Assembly (NCBI GenBank): GCA_045654205.1
Contig: JAZOMZ010000025.1
Span: forward strand, 32,019 to 96,018
Source: Enterocola sp045654205
Lineage (GTDB): Bacteria; Bacteroidota; Bacteroidia; Bacteroidales; Paludibacteraceae
Direction: 5' to 3'
Length of the DNA stretch: 64,000 nucleotides
Under the pieces are notes generated by a model, which had not been told where the DNA came from, ran no database searches, and saw only the letters and a program-made list of their open reading frames with translations. The position numbers and the translations under genes were made by a program. Positions 53,601 through 63,992 of the stretch are shown piece by piece (the stretch's first letter is position 1; the number at the start of each line of letters is the position of its first letter).

Positions 53601-56600
53601 GTCAACCAGACCCATCAAATCCAAAAGATGTGGTTATGTTGCAAGGTGAGCCTCGCGTAGCTGGTGGTGAGTGGAGTGTAGAAAAAGTACTAAATGCTCA
53701 AGGCACACCTATCCCAAATCAAGCTGACATTATTGAAACAAATCAGGATTTGGCACAAGCTAAAATGATAAATATTACAGCAGGAGAAACATACTTTATT
53801 ACATATAAAGTAACAGATAATTTGGGTTGCGTGGGTTCTTCAACCAAAGAATTTAAGGTAAATAGCAAACCTACCACATTTGTTTCTTCTGGTGGTTTAT
53901 TTGTATCTCCATCAGATACCTTATGTATTAGTGATTCTTCTGCAGTTATTTCTGCGGCACAAAACCCTGGAACATTTACACTAGCAAAGGCAGATGCAGG
54001 AATGTTTGTTGATTCTGATAGCATAAGTGTTGTTATAGACCCATCAAAAGGTAAAATTGGTAATCACAAAGTAATATATACTTATATAGATGTAAATGGT
54101 TGTAAATTCAGCGAAGAAGTATTCTTTGATATAGTAAACCCTGTTTCTATAAATAAGTTTGTATTACCTAAAAAAGTATTCTGTGAAACCGACGATCCTG
54201 TTCTTATTTCTGTAGATGCAAATGTGCCAACTGTAGGCTCAATAGAAATAATGAACCAAGATAGTGTTTTGGTTCTAGGTAGAACTGATATTGCAAATAT
54301 GCCAGAGTTTAATCCTGCGTGGGGAGCTGGTACATATACCATCACATATTTCTATAATGATGGAAATTGTGATTCAGAATATTCAGAAAATGACATTATT
54401 GTGCATCCAACTCCTAACATAGTATTCCAAATGAAGGATGATTATTGTTATGGAGAAAAGATTCAAATCAAGGCAAACTATAATGGTGGTGAAATTACAG
54501 TAGATTCACTTCTACCTGCGGGAACATTGGTAGGTAATGTGTTTAAAACAGAACTTTCTGGCTTAGGCGAATTTACTATTGGTTACAAAGTGTCTAGCAA
54601 ATATGGTTGTGAAGCTGATACAATCAAAAAGTTCCAAGTGCGTGGTGTTGAAAATATGTCTGTAAAGGTGGATACATATTTCTGTGAACCAGCAGGTACT
54701 CATGAAGTGCAAGGTTTCCCAAAACCACTTAATGCAAATGACAGTGTATTCTTCACTACAGTTCAGAATATCGATTTGATAGACGATGGTAGTAAGGATG
54801 GTATTGGTACCATTGGTTTGGATGGAACAACATACAATACAACTTATTCATTAACATACCATTATGTAGAAGCATATAATGATAAAGATGGTAATCCACA
54901 AACTTGTGAAAGTAAAGTAACCAAAGACTTCAAAGTATTGGATCAAACTTCAGACTTCTATGGTGTTAATGATGGAGAAACAATCTGTTCTGATGTATTA
55001 AGAAGAGAGATTGTTGCAAATCTAAAAGAAAATACAACCTTTGAATTCTCTGCGGCAAACAGTTATCCAGGTGTATTTATTGACAATGGAGATGGTACTG
55101 CAGTGTTGTTGCCATCAGCACTTCCAGAGGATTACTACTATATTACCATGACTCATAATTATTATGATAATAAAGGTGTTCTGGTATGTGAAACTACAAA
55201 GGTAAAAACATTTAGAATTTCTAAAATTGAAGAAGTAACAGACATTACACTTTTCTGTGATTCTGTAGAAAATAAAACTGCTGTAAAACTTAATAATGCA
55301 GAAAAGGATATTCAATATGATTTGTACGTAAACAACGCTCTTTATGATACTTACGTAACAACAGGAATCAATGAAGAAGTTAAATTTAAAGCTATAGATT
55401 TACCAACTTCTGCATTTGCAACTGTGTATGTGATGGCAGTAGAGCCTCATGCAGATGCATGTTCTCGTAAGATGTCAAAAGAGTATAGTTTCTCTCCATT
55501 AAGTGCTTCTGTATCAAGTAAAAATATTACATGCTTTGGGGCAGGAGATGGTCAGTTTATTGGTTCTGCACAAGGAGGTTTCCCAAATTATCAACATAAA
55601 TTGTTAGATGAGAATGGTGTTGAAATTGCTCCAGTAGAGACCTCTATAACATTACAAAAAGGAACCTATAAATATCAGGTAACAGATAATATAGGTTGTG
55701 TGGAAACAGTAAAATTTGAGATTACAGAACCAAATGCTTTAGATGCTATTATAGAAGCAAATGAAGTAGATTGTTACGGAGGCGTAAATGCAACATTAAA
55801 AGCAACAGTGCTTTCAAATGCGGGTACAGCTCCATATACATACCAATGGACAAAAATAGACCCAATTAATGGTGATTCTATCATTTCAGATCAATCTACT
55901 ATAGAAGTAGGTGCAGGTGAATATCATATCCAGATAGAAGATGCAAATAAATGTACATATGAAACATATCGCACAGTAACTGCTCCTCTACAAGAACTTA
56001 AAGTAAAACTAGACTACAAGGTAGATGTTCAAATTATAGGAAACGCTACTGGTGAAATTTATGTTACAGTAGAAGGTGGTACTAAAGATGCTGCTGGATT
56101 GTATAAATACACATGGTCTGGTGTAGGTATAAATGATTCAAACAGAAATCTAGAAGACTTACAAGGATTAGTTTCTGGAACATATAGTTTAATAGTAGAG
56201 GATGCAAAAGGTTGTAAAACTTATTTATCTGTGCATATAGCTCAACCAACAGAATTGGTAGTTACACCTACTATATATGATGTTGTATGTTTTGGTCAGT
56301 CAAATGGTCTAATTAGTTTGGCTATCTCTGGAGGTAAAGTACCTTATACTATTACATGGACAGATGAAAATAATAATCCTATAGCTTCAGGCATAGATGT
56401 AAATGAACAAAAAAATCTTCCTGCTGGTAAATATTATTATGAAATAACAGACGCCTTGGGCAATGTTTATCCAAAAGATATGGCTGAGGTGAAAGAAAAT
56501 CCACAATTGACTGTAACCACTTCTTTACGTTCTGTATTAGAAAATAAATGTAATGGCAATGAAGATGGTATTATTATATTAGATATTAAAGGTGGTACTG

Positions 56601-59600
56601 GTTCATATTCTGTAAATTGGGGAATTGACTCAATCAAAATTGTAAGTAATACAGAAGCTAAAAACTTAGGAAAAGGTAAATATATCATTGATATTACAGA
56701 TACAAACAACTGTTCTTACACCCACGAAGTAGAAGTGACAGAACCTGACGAAAAATTAGGTTTATTAAGTAAAGATATTCTTCAAAACAAATGTCACAAT
56801 GGTGCAGAAGGTGCTATAACCATAGAAATGAAAGGTGGAACACCAAATTATACCTACAATTGGCATGGTGTGGGAGTAAATCCTTCTGTTAAGGATCAAG
56901 TAAACTTAGTGGCAGGTGAAGAGTATTCAGTTACAGTTTATGATGCAAATCGTTGTTCTTGGGATACAACATTTGTTATGGAAAATCCATTGGAACTAAC
57001 TCTTTCATTAAGTAAAAAAGATATTACATGTAAAGATTCAAGAAATGGTTCTATAGAAGCAACAGTGACAGGTGAACAACCATTTACATATTCTTGGACA
57101 GCCCCAGCATCTGTAGCTACTACATATCCAAGTGTTCCTAGAATAGATTGCGAAGTAAAAGGTGCATACACCTTAACAGTAACAGACGGCAAAGGATGTA
57201 CTATTACAGATGGTGTTCAAATAGAAGAACCATCAGAAGTAACAGGTAGAATAGAATTCAAAAACATTTCATGTAACAATGCAAATGATGGAAGTATCAT
57301 TGTTTACGCACAAGGCGGAAGCGGTGTTTATACATATGAACTTTACAAAGTAGGAAATGCAACTCCGATTACAACAAATTACGAATTTGATAATCTAGAA
57401 GCAGGCTCATATCAATACAAAGTAACAGATACAAATGGATGTTCTTGGACTTCTGCTGTAGTTAATATCATAAACCCAAATCCAATTGATATACAATATA
57501 ATGTGTCAAATGTAACTATCCATGATGCTGCAGATGGTATAATAGATCTAGATATTACAGGTGGAACAAAAGGAGTTACAGGATATAAGATAGAATGGAT
57601 AAATGGTGCTAGTATAGTTTCAGACCCTGCAGATCCTGCTTACAATGCAAATCAAGAAACAATCACAGGACTATTATCAGACACTTATAGTGTTGTAGTA
57701 CAAGATGAAAACAATTGTGCTGCCACTGCAGATATATTTGTAGATCAACCAGAAATAATTACATTGGATATTAATGTAACAGATGCCCAATGTTATGGAT
57801 ATAGTAATGGTATGATAGAACTTTCAAATATAGAAGGTGGTACTGGTGCTGGAACTTATACTATTATATTAACAGACTCAAAAGGTAATTCTTCATCAAT
57901 AACCGACCTTGTAATTGATAGCTTGGTTGCAGATTCTTATGAGCTAAAAATTATTGACGCCGCAGGTGCAGAGTTTAGCAGAAGAATAGATGTAAAACAA
58001 CCAGATTCATTACAAATTAGAACTGTTCCAGGATTGTCAAAACTTTCTGTAGATTGTTACGGCAATGCTACAGGTAAGATTAAAGTTAATATCTCTGGTG
58101 GTTCTGGTGTTTATGATTATTATTGGGTAGGAACAACAGGTACAAATGTTGATTATGTAGAAAATCTAGCAACTGGTACTTATGGTATTATATTGAAAGA
58201 TGACAAAGGATGTACATACGATAAATATAAAGAAACCATAGCAGGTCCTGCAGACGAATTGAGAATCACCGAAAACATTATAGAAAACAAATGTTACGGT
58301 GAAAACAATGCTCAAATTAACATTACCGTAAGTGGTGGTACTCAACCTTATAAATATTTATGGACAGGAGCAGGATTGGATCTTGCCGATGTAGAAAAAG
58401 AAGACCAAGCCAATTTATATAATGGTCAAGCATATAAAGTAACAGTAATAGATGCTCTAAACTGTATCAAAGATAAAGTATATACATTAGATAAGAGAGA
58501 AGAAATCTTAGTATCAACTTCTCACAAAGATGTATTATGCTACAATGATAAGACAGGTGAGTTACATGCAACAGTTACTGGTGGTACTGGTTCACTAAAA
58601 TATGAATGGAACAATCAAGATAGTACTTTTACTTCTACAAATCTAGATATAACAGGACGCTACGCAGGTGTTTATACTTTAACTGTAGAAGACTCTATTG
58701 GTTGTGTTAAAACATTTACAGAAGAAATCCTTCAACCAGACTCTTTGAGTGCAACCATTACTGGCGACCCAAGATTGTGTGGTGGGGTAGATGATGGTGA
58801 ACTTTATGTTTCTGTTGCAGGTGGCACTTCTCCATACGACTATAAATGGATAAAAGACAAAACCACTGAGGTAGGATTTGGAGTGGAAATCACTGGTTTA
58901 GGAGCAGGAAATTATGAAATTCATATTGAAGATAGAAATGGTTGTACAGCATATAGCGAAACCGATATTGTAAGTTCTCCTCCTATGCAAATGACATACA
59001 ACAAACAAGATGTTTCGATGAATGGTGGAGAAGATGGTATGATAGAGGTGTATGCCGCAGGTGGTACAGGAGTATTAACATATAAATGGATAAGCAGTCA
59101 TTTCGATCCTAACGTACCAGTAATAGGACAACAAATTACAACATTAAAAGCAGGTTATTATACAGTAATTATAGAAGATGAAGTTGGATGTTCTATTACA
59201 GAAACTATAGAAATAACCCAGCCAGAAACCATAGAGGTGATGGCCACAATTACTGATATTAAATGTCCAGGTGACAGTGGTATTATTCGTGTAGATGTGA
59301 GTGGTGGCAACGACCCTTATCTATACACATGGGAATATCCAGATGGAACTGTTGTAACAAGTGATATTCCAGAAATTACAGGTTTGGTATCTGGAAATTA
59401 TAAATTGACCGTTACAGATGCTTCTGGTATTACAGTAGATCGTAGTTATAAGATTACTCACAAAGATGACTTAGAATGGCGTCTATTGACAAGTAAAACA
59501 GTTCTAGATTGCTTTGAAGAGAATGATGGTAGTATAAACTTAGATATAGTTGGTGGTACTCGTCCGTATACAGTAAGCTGGACAGGAACCGATGGCTATA

Positions 59601-62600
59601 CTGCGACAACCAAAAATATCGGCAATCTAAGCGTAGGTAAATATTATGCAGAAATCAAAGATGCTAACGGATGTGAACCTAATATTAAGTTTACCCAAGA
59701 AATTACTCAACCAGATAAGATTGTAATTACTGACTCATTAACACATAATAATTGTTCTAATGATAGTGAAGGTGCAATAGATATAACAGTTTCTGGAGGT
59801 GTATTACCTTACACATTCACATGGTCTGGATTTAATGTAGAAATTAATGAAGAAGACCAAAAAGACTTACCAAAAGGTAAATATCATTTGGAATTTGAGG
59901 ATGCAAATGGTTGTGAAGTAGAAAAAGATTATACAATCACAGCAAACAATGAAATCTCTGCAATCATCAGTGGTCCATCAAATATCTGTAGTGGTGAAGA
60001 ATTTATAATTCAAATAGATGTGAACGGACTTGCTCCATGGATTATAGAATATACAGATGGAACACAAATATATGCAGATACCACAACTGTTAATATAAAT
60101 GTTTATACTCATTCACTTCTTGCCGATGCAGAGTTTAAACTATTGAACGTGGTAGATGCAAATGGTTGTGAAGCAAAACTTAGTGATGGTTTATTTATAG
60201 ATGTTCATGAAGTGCCACAAATAACCATAGTTTCTGCACAAGAAGATTGTTGTTTGGGTGAACCTGCACTTATTGACATCATCTTTGCAGGCAAAGGTCC
60301 TTGGACAATAAACTATACAGACGGTACATTGGATTATGTAGATGGTCCATTTACCACAGGTAGAGATTATTTGAAAATCACACCTACACAAATAGGTACA
60401 AAAACATATACAATCAAGTCTGTTAGCAACGAAAACTGTACTATCCCAGTAGATTATTCTGTAGATATTACAGCATATACTTATCCAAATCTAGAGGTAA
60501 CTATTGCTCCATATGTTTGTGAACCAAATCCTCTTAAAGTGTCGCTTCATGCCACAGGAGAAGCTCCATGGCACGTGGTTTATTACTTGAATAATCTTAA
60601 GTATGAACACGACATGTTGCAAGCAGATGATGAACTTAATATTTATCCAACTCAAGAAGACAACCATTTCATTTTTGAAAGCATTAAATCTGGAAAACGT
60701 TGTGTAACTCAATTGGGTAAAGAAAACGATGCTAAAGTGGGACTTCTTCCAAAAGATGCTACCAGAATCTTAGGTGCAAATATGGTATGTAGAAATTCTA
60801 TAGTATCATTTAGTACACCAGATATCCCTTATGCAACATCATATCGTTGGTCATTCCCTGCTGGCTTCAATATTGTTAGTGGTTTAGGTTCTTCTACAGT
60901 AGAAGTACAAGTAAGCCACGAGGCTAAAGATGGCGAAGTGAGAGTTTGGGGTGTAAATGATTGCGGCGAAGGTATATATACAGCAATCAATGTTCAAGTA
61001 GATAAACCAATGAGCATTGTGGGAGCAGAAATAACCATTCCACCTTATGTATGTAACAATGAAGCAATCTTCCCACTTAGTGTTTCAGATGTAGATGGAG
61101 CAACAAACTACGAATGGGTAATGCCAACAGGTTACAATATTCTTTCTGGTCAAGGAACTAGAAGTGTAATGGTTCAAATAGATAAGTTCTTATTTGACCC
61201 AACTATTGCTCAAATGTCTCATACAGTTTCTGTAATTCCAAGTAACATCTGTATGGATGCAGATCCAATTAAAGCTACCATATCTGTTCGTCGTCTTCCA
61301 AATGTTGAAGCAGGTGTAGACTTTATTACAGATTGTTCAGATGAAGCAAAATTAGCAGCATGGGAAAACTCAACTGCAGTGTCTTCAGAATGGATATTAA
61401 TAAGTGGTCATGCTACCTTCGAAGACAATACAATTCACAACACCAATGTTAGTGGATTAATGTATGGTGAAAACATTCTTTCATGGAATGTTAACGACGG
61501 ATATTGTGTAGCAACAGACCAAGTTAAAGTAACAAACCAAGACCCAGGTATTACTCAACCAGAATTTAGTGAAGTAACTATCTGCGAAGATTATATGACA
61601 CTTCGTGCTGGTAAACCAGAGTTTGGTATGGGACGTTGGACTCTAGTTGCCGGTGATGGTGAAATAGAAAATCCAAATAGTTACGAAACTCTTATTACAG
61701 GATTAAGTAACAAACGTACCAATATTATCCGTTGGGAAGTTTATTCACCACAATGTAAAAATTCTGTAAATGTGGCTGTTGTTTCACATGACTTAAATTC
61801 TCTTGTGGATGCAGGAGAAGATGGACTTTCAACAACTGGTACCTATCGTTTATCAGCTAGAGTAGTAAATGATAGTAAAGTACAAGGAACTTGGACTGTA
61901 GAAGCAGGCTCTGGTACAATTGAAGATCCACACAATCCAAATACTATAATTTCTGGTTTAGCTACAGGTATCAACACAATAAGATGGACAATTTCTGGTT
62001 ATGAATGTGAAGCATACGACGAAATCAGAATCAGAATGGTTGATGAACCTATTGCGTCATTCAATATAGAAAATGCTGAAGGATGTGAACCTCTTACTGT
62101 TCAGTTTACAAATACTACTATCGGCAATGCCGAATATAAATGGGAGTTTGGTGATGGTAGCACCTCAGATTTACGTAGCCCAGTTCATATCTTTGAAAAA
62201 GCTGGTAAATATACAGTGAAGATGACTGCTATCGGAGATAAGAGAACAGACGTGATGACAGGAATAGTAAATGTACTTCCTTCTCCAGTGGCTCAATTTA
62301 GTGTGGCAGAAAGACAACTTTATGTGCCAAATGCAGAAGCACACTTCTACAACGAAACAGAAGATGCTGTTCAATATTATTGGCAATTTGGTGACGGTGG
62401 TTCTTCAAACAAAGCAAACCCTGTATATACCTACGTAGAAGATGGTATATATGATGTCACATATATTGTAAGTGATATAAACCTATGTTCAGATACCTTG
62501 GTAATGAAAGACTACATCAAAGTTGGCAAAGATTCATACCTAGTATTCCCTACAGCATTTACACCAAATGTGGAACATAGCAATGGAGGTGTTTATTCAC

Positions 62601-62839
62601 AAGGCGAACGCCGTTTGGATGTATTCTATCCAATAGGTAGAAATGTAGATACCTACAAATTGGAAATCTTTAGTAGCTGGGGTAATAAAGTATTTGAGTC
62701 AAATGACCAATACATTGGTTGGGACGGATACTATTTAGGCCAATGTGCTGCTCAAGGTGCTTACTTCTATAAAGCAGAAGGTAGATTCAAAGACGGAACA
62801 GCGTTCCAATATTCTGGTAATTTAATGTTGATAAGATAA
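50627..62839 (+). CDS. Giant SprB-like surface protein with type B T9SS sorting domain
   Basis: A 4070-residue exported protein. Signal peptide 1-25 (ending near AFAQS). Residues about 30-1620 are Ig/PKD-like beta-domains with paired cysteines. Residues 1625-3108 hold about 18 tandem SprB-type repeats of some 80 residues each (pattern: NG.I...V.GG..PY.Y.W and later G.Y...V.D..GC). More beta-domains follow, then two PKD domains (3808 and 3887; WEFGDGST, WQFGDGGS). The end, from 3971 (YLVFPTAFTPN), is a gliding-motility-associated type B C-terminal domain (WGNKVFES, GWDGYY, GAYFYKAEG). Such proteins are secreted by the T9SS and serve in adhesion or, in Flavobacterium, gliding. The partner PorP/SprF gene overlaps by 1 bp. 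Binding target unknown. Confidence 0.92.
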   Translation: MKIINLFRFTLFVLSVVFSANIAFAQSISTPDVSATGDGCNAVSFKVTNYDDSQYTYTATLNGASVSLGSDGSYTVDSPVRDVQYTLSVSCTEISTGVSSSVGSTSATLPKAVETPQIKASTSACDAPVVFTITSNYNNSLNYTWNINGNSYPGTSSSYTVTNPVDGATYEASVSVTDNCTSAVSSAVSQTYIKSPAEPQISVSHRCGFPIVFKLDNNSDYPANYTQVWKINGTTVTPNGGEYSFTNYSDGVTYTLELEISNTVNGVTCKKTATNSIVAKVPPTAPRVTSYKECAEEGKGNWSDLVKKSQSSYTLNWYSSDTATIAEVAPVEFDKEEVGTKTYWVTQVSNAGCESLSRSEVSVVVYAVPIADAGLDLTVCEGTSVVLADGLSEDANMKYSWKPEPKLQTTNAQTVTTKPLYDNAEFTLKVSNKDNSNCYSEDKVNVTVLKKPEITFDQSKYTTCEDGSVTITNIKANSSLESYEWYDITNGNSTYLGARVNLTTPSLTESAKIKLVSSLDDLPSCNASKEVDVEVTKRPVAFAGNDQNVCYGESIQLGTTSVSGVKYSWDNASDLNNPNIANPTVRVTDSKTYTVTATLTSDASCYSKDEVIINKIDRPTKYTLSGGGSYCDGVSLTGIDVVLSGSDADTEYELVRDGAGDGNYRLGNGYPMTWEDVQAGTYKVRARKYGYNSCEEEMIGSVIVKQVQSPEAKIELVNTAVACPGDEVTVRVKITGGVAPYKFTLLTNGNPEEKQISGNTYEFPYTPTGSTIFQISQVSDAVCSKVYDPMIYIPTLDLAMSSLADFQIYSDKGNPVCHGTQVTLKVKYNNPAAKYYWPSGEGGNSITFFASSDAVYTLTVVTPEGCVIPNLEYKLDVVEKMPIKITGFNKINADGEYFLCSNDSAVVPEVVPSAGKFTSVPSGLIENMSKFNPTKVQAQTHYKVTYEYTDTYGCIQDTTFNFTVSAVNKTVNWTLGPTNAEPKDWPQSFQKCQPDPSNPKDVVMLQGEPRVAGGEWSVEKVLNAQGTPIPNQADIIETNQDLAQAKMINITAGETYFITYKVTDNLGCVGSSTKEFKVNSKPTTFVSSGGLFVSPSDTLCISDSSAVISAAQNPGTFTLAKADAGMFVDSDSISVVIDPSKGKIGNHKVIYTYIDVNGCKFSEEVFFDIVNPVSINKFVLPKKVFCETDDPVLISVDANVPTVGSIEIMNQDSVLVLGRTDIANMPEFNPAWGAGTYTITYFYNDGNCDSEYSENDIIVHPTPNIVFQMKDDYCYGEKIQIKANYNGGEITVDSLLPAGTLVGNVFKTELSGLGEFTIGYKVSSKYGCEADTIKKFQVRGVENMSVKVDTYFCEPAGTHEVQGFPKPLNANDSVFFTTVQNIDLIDDGSKDGIGTIGLDGTTYNTTYSLTYHYVEAYNDKDGNPQTCESKVTKDFKVLDQTSDFYGVNDGETICSDVLRREIVANLKENTTFEFSAANSYPGVFIDNGDGTAVLLPSALPEDYYYITMTHNYYDNKGVLVCETTKVKTFRISKIEEVTDITLFCDSVENKTAVKLNNAEKDIQYDLYVNNALYDTYVTTGINEEVKFKAIDLPTSAFATVYVMAVEPHADACSRKMSKEYSFSPLSASVSSKNITCFGAGDGQFIGSAQGGFPNYQHKLLDENGVEIAPVETSITLQKGTYKYQVTDNIGCVETVKFEITEPNALDAIIEANEVDCYGGVNATLKATVLSNAGTAPYTYQWTKIDPINGDSIISDQSTIEVGAGEYHIQIEDANKCTYETYRTVTAPLQELKVKLDYKVDVQIIGNATGEIYVTVEGGTKDAAGLYKYTWSGVGINDSNRNLEDLQGLVSGTYSLIVEDAKGCKTYLSVHIAQPTELVVTPTIYDVVCFGQSNGLISLAISGGKVPYTITWTDENNNPIASGIDVNEQKNLPAGKYYYEITDALGNVYPKDMAEVKENPQLTVTTSLRSVLENKCNGNEDGIIILDIKGGTGSYSVNWGIDSIKIVSNTEAKNLGKGKYIIDITDTNNCSYTHEVEVTEPDEKLGLLSKDILQNKCHNGAEGAITIEMKGGTPNYTYNWHGVGVNPSVKDQVNLVAGEEYSVTVYDANRCSWDTTFVMENPLELTLSLSKKDITCKDSRNGSIEATVTGEQPFTYSWTAPASVATTYPSVPRIDCEVKGAYTLTVTDGKGCTITDGVQIEEPSEVTGRIEFKNISCNNANDGSIIVYAQGGSGVYTYELYKVGNATPITTNYEFDNLEAGSYQYKVTDTNGCSWTSAVVNIINPNPIDIQYNVSNVTIHDAADGIIDLDITGGTKGVTGYKIEWINGASIVSDPADPAYNANQETITGLLSDTYSVVVQDENNCAATADIFVDQPEIITLDINVTDAQCYGYSNGMIELSNIEGGTGAGTYTIILTDSKGNSSSITDLVIDSLVADSYELKIIDAAGAEFSRRIDVKQPDSLQIRTVPGLSKLSVDCYGNATGKIKVNISGGSGVYDYYWVGTTGTNVDYVENLATGTYGIILKDDKGCTYDKYKETIAGPADELRITENIIENKCYGENNAQINITVSGGTQPYKYLWTGAGLDLADVEKEDQANLYNGQAYKVTVIDALNCIKDKVYTLDKREEILVSTSHKDVLCYNDKTGELHATVTGGTGSLKYEWNNQDSTFTSTNLDITGRYAGVYTLTVEDSIGCVKTFTEEILQPDSLSATITGDPRLCGGVDDGELYVSVAGGTSPYDYKWIKDKTTEVGFGVEITGLGAGNYEIHIEDRNGCTAYSETDIVSSPPMQMTYNKQDVSMNGGEDGMIEVYAAGGTGVLTYKWISSHFDPNVPVIGQQITTLKAGYYTVIIEDEVGCSITETIEITQPETIEVMATITDIKCPGDSGIIRVDVSGGNDPYLYTWEYPDGTVVTSDIPEITGLVSGNYKLTVTDASGITVDRSYKITHKDDLEWRLLTSKTVLDCFEENDGSINLDIVGGTRPYTVSWTGTDGYTATTKNIGNLSVGKYYAEIKDANGCEPNIKFTQEITQPDKIVITDSLTHNNCSNDSEGAIDITVSGGVLPYTFTWSGFNVEINEEDQKDLPKGKYHLEFEDANGCEVEKDYTITANNEISAIISGPSNICSGEEFIIQIDVNGLAPWIIEYTDGTQIYADTTTVNINVYTHSLLADAEFKLLNVVDANGCEAKLSDGLFIDVHEVPQITIVSAQEDCCLGEPALIDIIFAGKGPWTINYTDGTLDYVDGPFTTGRDYLKITPTQIGTKTYTIKSVSNENCTIPVDYSVDITAYTYPNLEVTIAPYVCEPNPLKVSLHATGEAPWHVVYYLNNLKYEHDMLQADDELNIYPTQEDNHFIFESIKSGKRCVTQLGKENDAKVGLLPKDATRILGANMVCRNSIVSFSTPDIPYATSYRWSFPAGFNIVSGLGSSTVEVQVSHEAKDGEVRVWGVNDCGEGIYTAINVQVDKPMSIVGAEITIPPYVCNNEAIFPLSVSDVDGATNYEWVMPTGYNILSGQGTRSVMVQIDKFLFDPTIAQMSHTVSVIPSNICMDADPIKATISVRRLPNVEAGVDFITDCSDEAKLAAWENSTAVSSEWILISGHATFEDNTIHNTNVSGLMYGENILSWNVNDGYCVATDQVKVTNQDPGITQPEFSEVTICEDYMTLRAGKPEFGMGRWTLVAGDGEIENPNSYETLITGLSNKRTNIIRWEVYSPQCKNSVNVAVVSHDLNSLVDAGEDGLSTTGTYRLSARVVNDSKVQGTWTVEAGSGTIEDPHNPNTIISGLATGINTIRWTISGYECEAYDEIRIRMVDEPIASFNIENAEGCEPLTVQFTNTTIGNAEYKWEFGDGSTSDLRSPVHIFEKAGKYTVKMTAIGDKRTDVMTGIVNVLPSPVAQFSVAERQLYVPNAEAHFYNETEDAVQYYWQFGDGGSSNKANPVYTYVEDGIYDVTYIVSDINLCSDTLVMKDYIKVGKDSYLVFPTAFTPNVEHSNGGVYSQGERRLDVFYPIGRNVDTYKLEIFSSWGNKVFESNDQYIGWDGYYLGQCAAQGAYFYKAEGRFKDGTAFQYSGNLMLIR

Positions 62840-63831
62840 TGAAGACAATGTTAAAGAGAATTATATCAGTAGTAAGTGTGTTATTATTGGCACAAGGTGC
62901 CATGTCACAAGACTATTTGTTGTCACAACCATGGGCAATCGCCTCTATGGTAGCTCCGTCATTTGCAGGTATGAACCTAGGTGGCAAAGCGTTCATGACA
63001 TATCGTAATCAATATTCAAGTTTGAAAGGTGCACATGTGGCAATAGCAGGTTATGATCAATACTTCCATCCAATGCGTTCTTCTTTTGGTGGAAACATAG
63101 CCTATACAAACTATGCAGGTGGAATGCTTTCACAAACAGAATTTAATATTCAATACAACTATTCTGTTCAAATGACCACAGATTGGTATTTCCGTCCAGG
63201 TCTTCAACTAGGTCTGTTCTATAGAACCATAGACCCAAGCAAGATGGTTTTTGCAGACCAAATTGGTCCAAATGGAGAGATTCTTCCTTCTACATCATTC
63301 AACCCAGTAAATTCCTCTGTAGTGAGATTTGATGCAGGGGTGTCTATATTGTTCTATCATAAATACTTCTTTGGAGGTATTCATGTAGATAATATTCTAG
63401 GCAACAAGGTGTCATTTATGGATCAAGCCTCAACAACAAACCCACTTAAGATAAGTGCATATGCTGCAGGTATGATTCCTATTTCAAAAGGATTGGGTAA
63501 ATACGATGCAAAAGACGACGTTACTATTGCTGCTCTATATCAATGGCAAGGTCAATATCATCAAATAGACCTAGATATTATGTATCACAGACGCTACTTT
63601 ATGGCAGGTGTTGGTTACCGTGGTGTGCCATTCTACACTCCAGAAGGAATGCAAAACCAAGATGCTGTGAAACTTATGATTGGCGGCTCTGTGGCAGGCT
63701 TTAGTTTGTCTTATAGTTATGACATCAATGTGTCTTCACTAGTAGATGTGTCTGGTGGTTCACATGAGGTGGTTTTAACTTATAGATTTATGGAAAAAGC
63801 ACCAAACGACCGTTCATTCTTCTGTTACTAA
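62839..63831 (+). CDS. PorP/SprF family T9SS outer-membrane protein
   Basis: A 330-residue outer-membrane beta-barrel with signal peptide MLKRIISVVSVLLLAQGAMS-type start and the family sequence SQPWAIASMVAPSFAGMN ("SP.. NPA.AG" region), then alternating strands up to the aromatic end. SprF is required for export of SprB in Flavobacterium; PorP/SprF-like proteins pair with type B sorting domains. The start codon shares its first base with the adhesin stop (TAATG), so the two are translationally coupled. Confidence 0.92.
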   Translation: MKTMLKRIISVVSVLLLAQGAMSQDYLLSQPWAIASMVAPSFAGMNLGGKAFMTYRNQYSSLKGAHVAIAGYDQYFHPMRSSFGGNIAYTNYAGGMLSQTEFNIQYNYSVQMTTDWYFRPGLQLGLFYRTIDPSKMVFADQIGPNGEILPSTSFNPVNSSVVRFDAGVSILFYHKYFFGGIHVDNILGNKVSFMDQASTTNPLKISAYAAGMIPISKGLGKYDAKDDVTIAALYQWQGQYHQIDLDIMYHRRYFMAGVGYRGVPFYTPEGMQNQDAVKLMIGGSVAGFSLSYSYDINVSSLVDVSGGSHEVVLTYRFMEKAPNDRSFFCY

Positions 63832-63860
63832 AATGTAATATCAAAACATATTGAAAATTA

Positions 63861-63896
63861 AAGGGTTAACGATAGTAAGAAGTTAACCCTTTTTTA
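63861..63896 (+). terminator. Terminator of the adhesin operon
   Basis: AAGGGTTAAC (63861-63870) pairs with GTTAACCCTT (63882-63891) and is followed by a T run. Confidence 0.88.
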
Positions 63897-63943
63897 TTTT
63901 AAAGATTTTTTGTTAAAAATTTTAATATTATAATTATAATACA

Positions 63944-63951
63944 TACTTTTG
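63944..63951 (+). promoter_or_regulatory. -7 element for the next gene
   Basis: TACTTTTG followed by C fits the -7 consensus, 42 nt before an ATG at 63993. The upstream TTG is not at the usual distance. Confidence 0.45.
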
Positions 63952-63992
63952 CACTCATAATAACATTTGAACAATTTTAAATTTATTAGAAC

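Noticed and set aside
55499..59951. SprB repeat region as a CRISPR or recent tandem DNA repeat
   Set aside because: Repeats are seen in protein only; the DNA units are diverged and about 240 bp long, without identical repeats and spacers.
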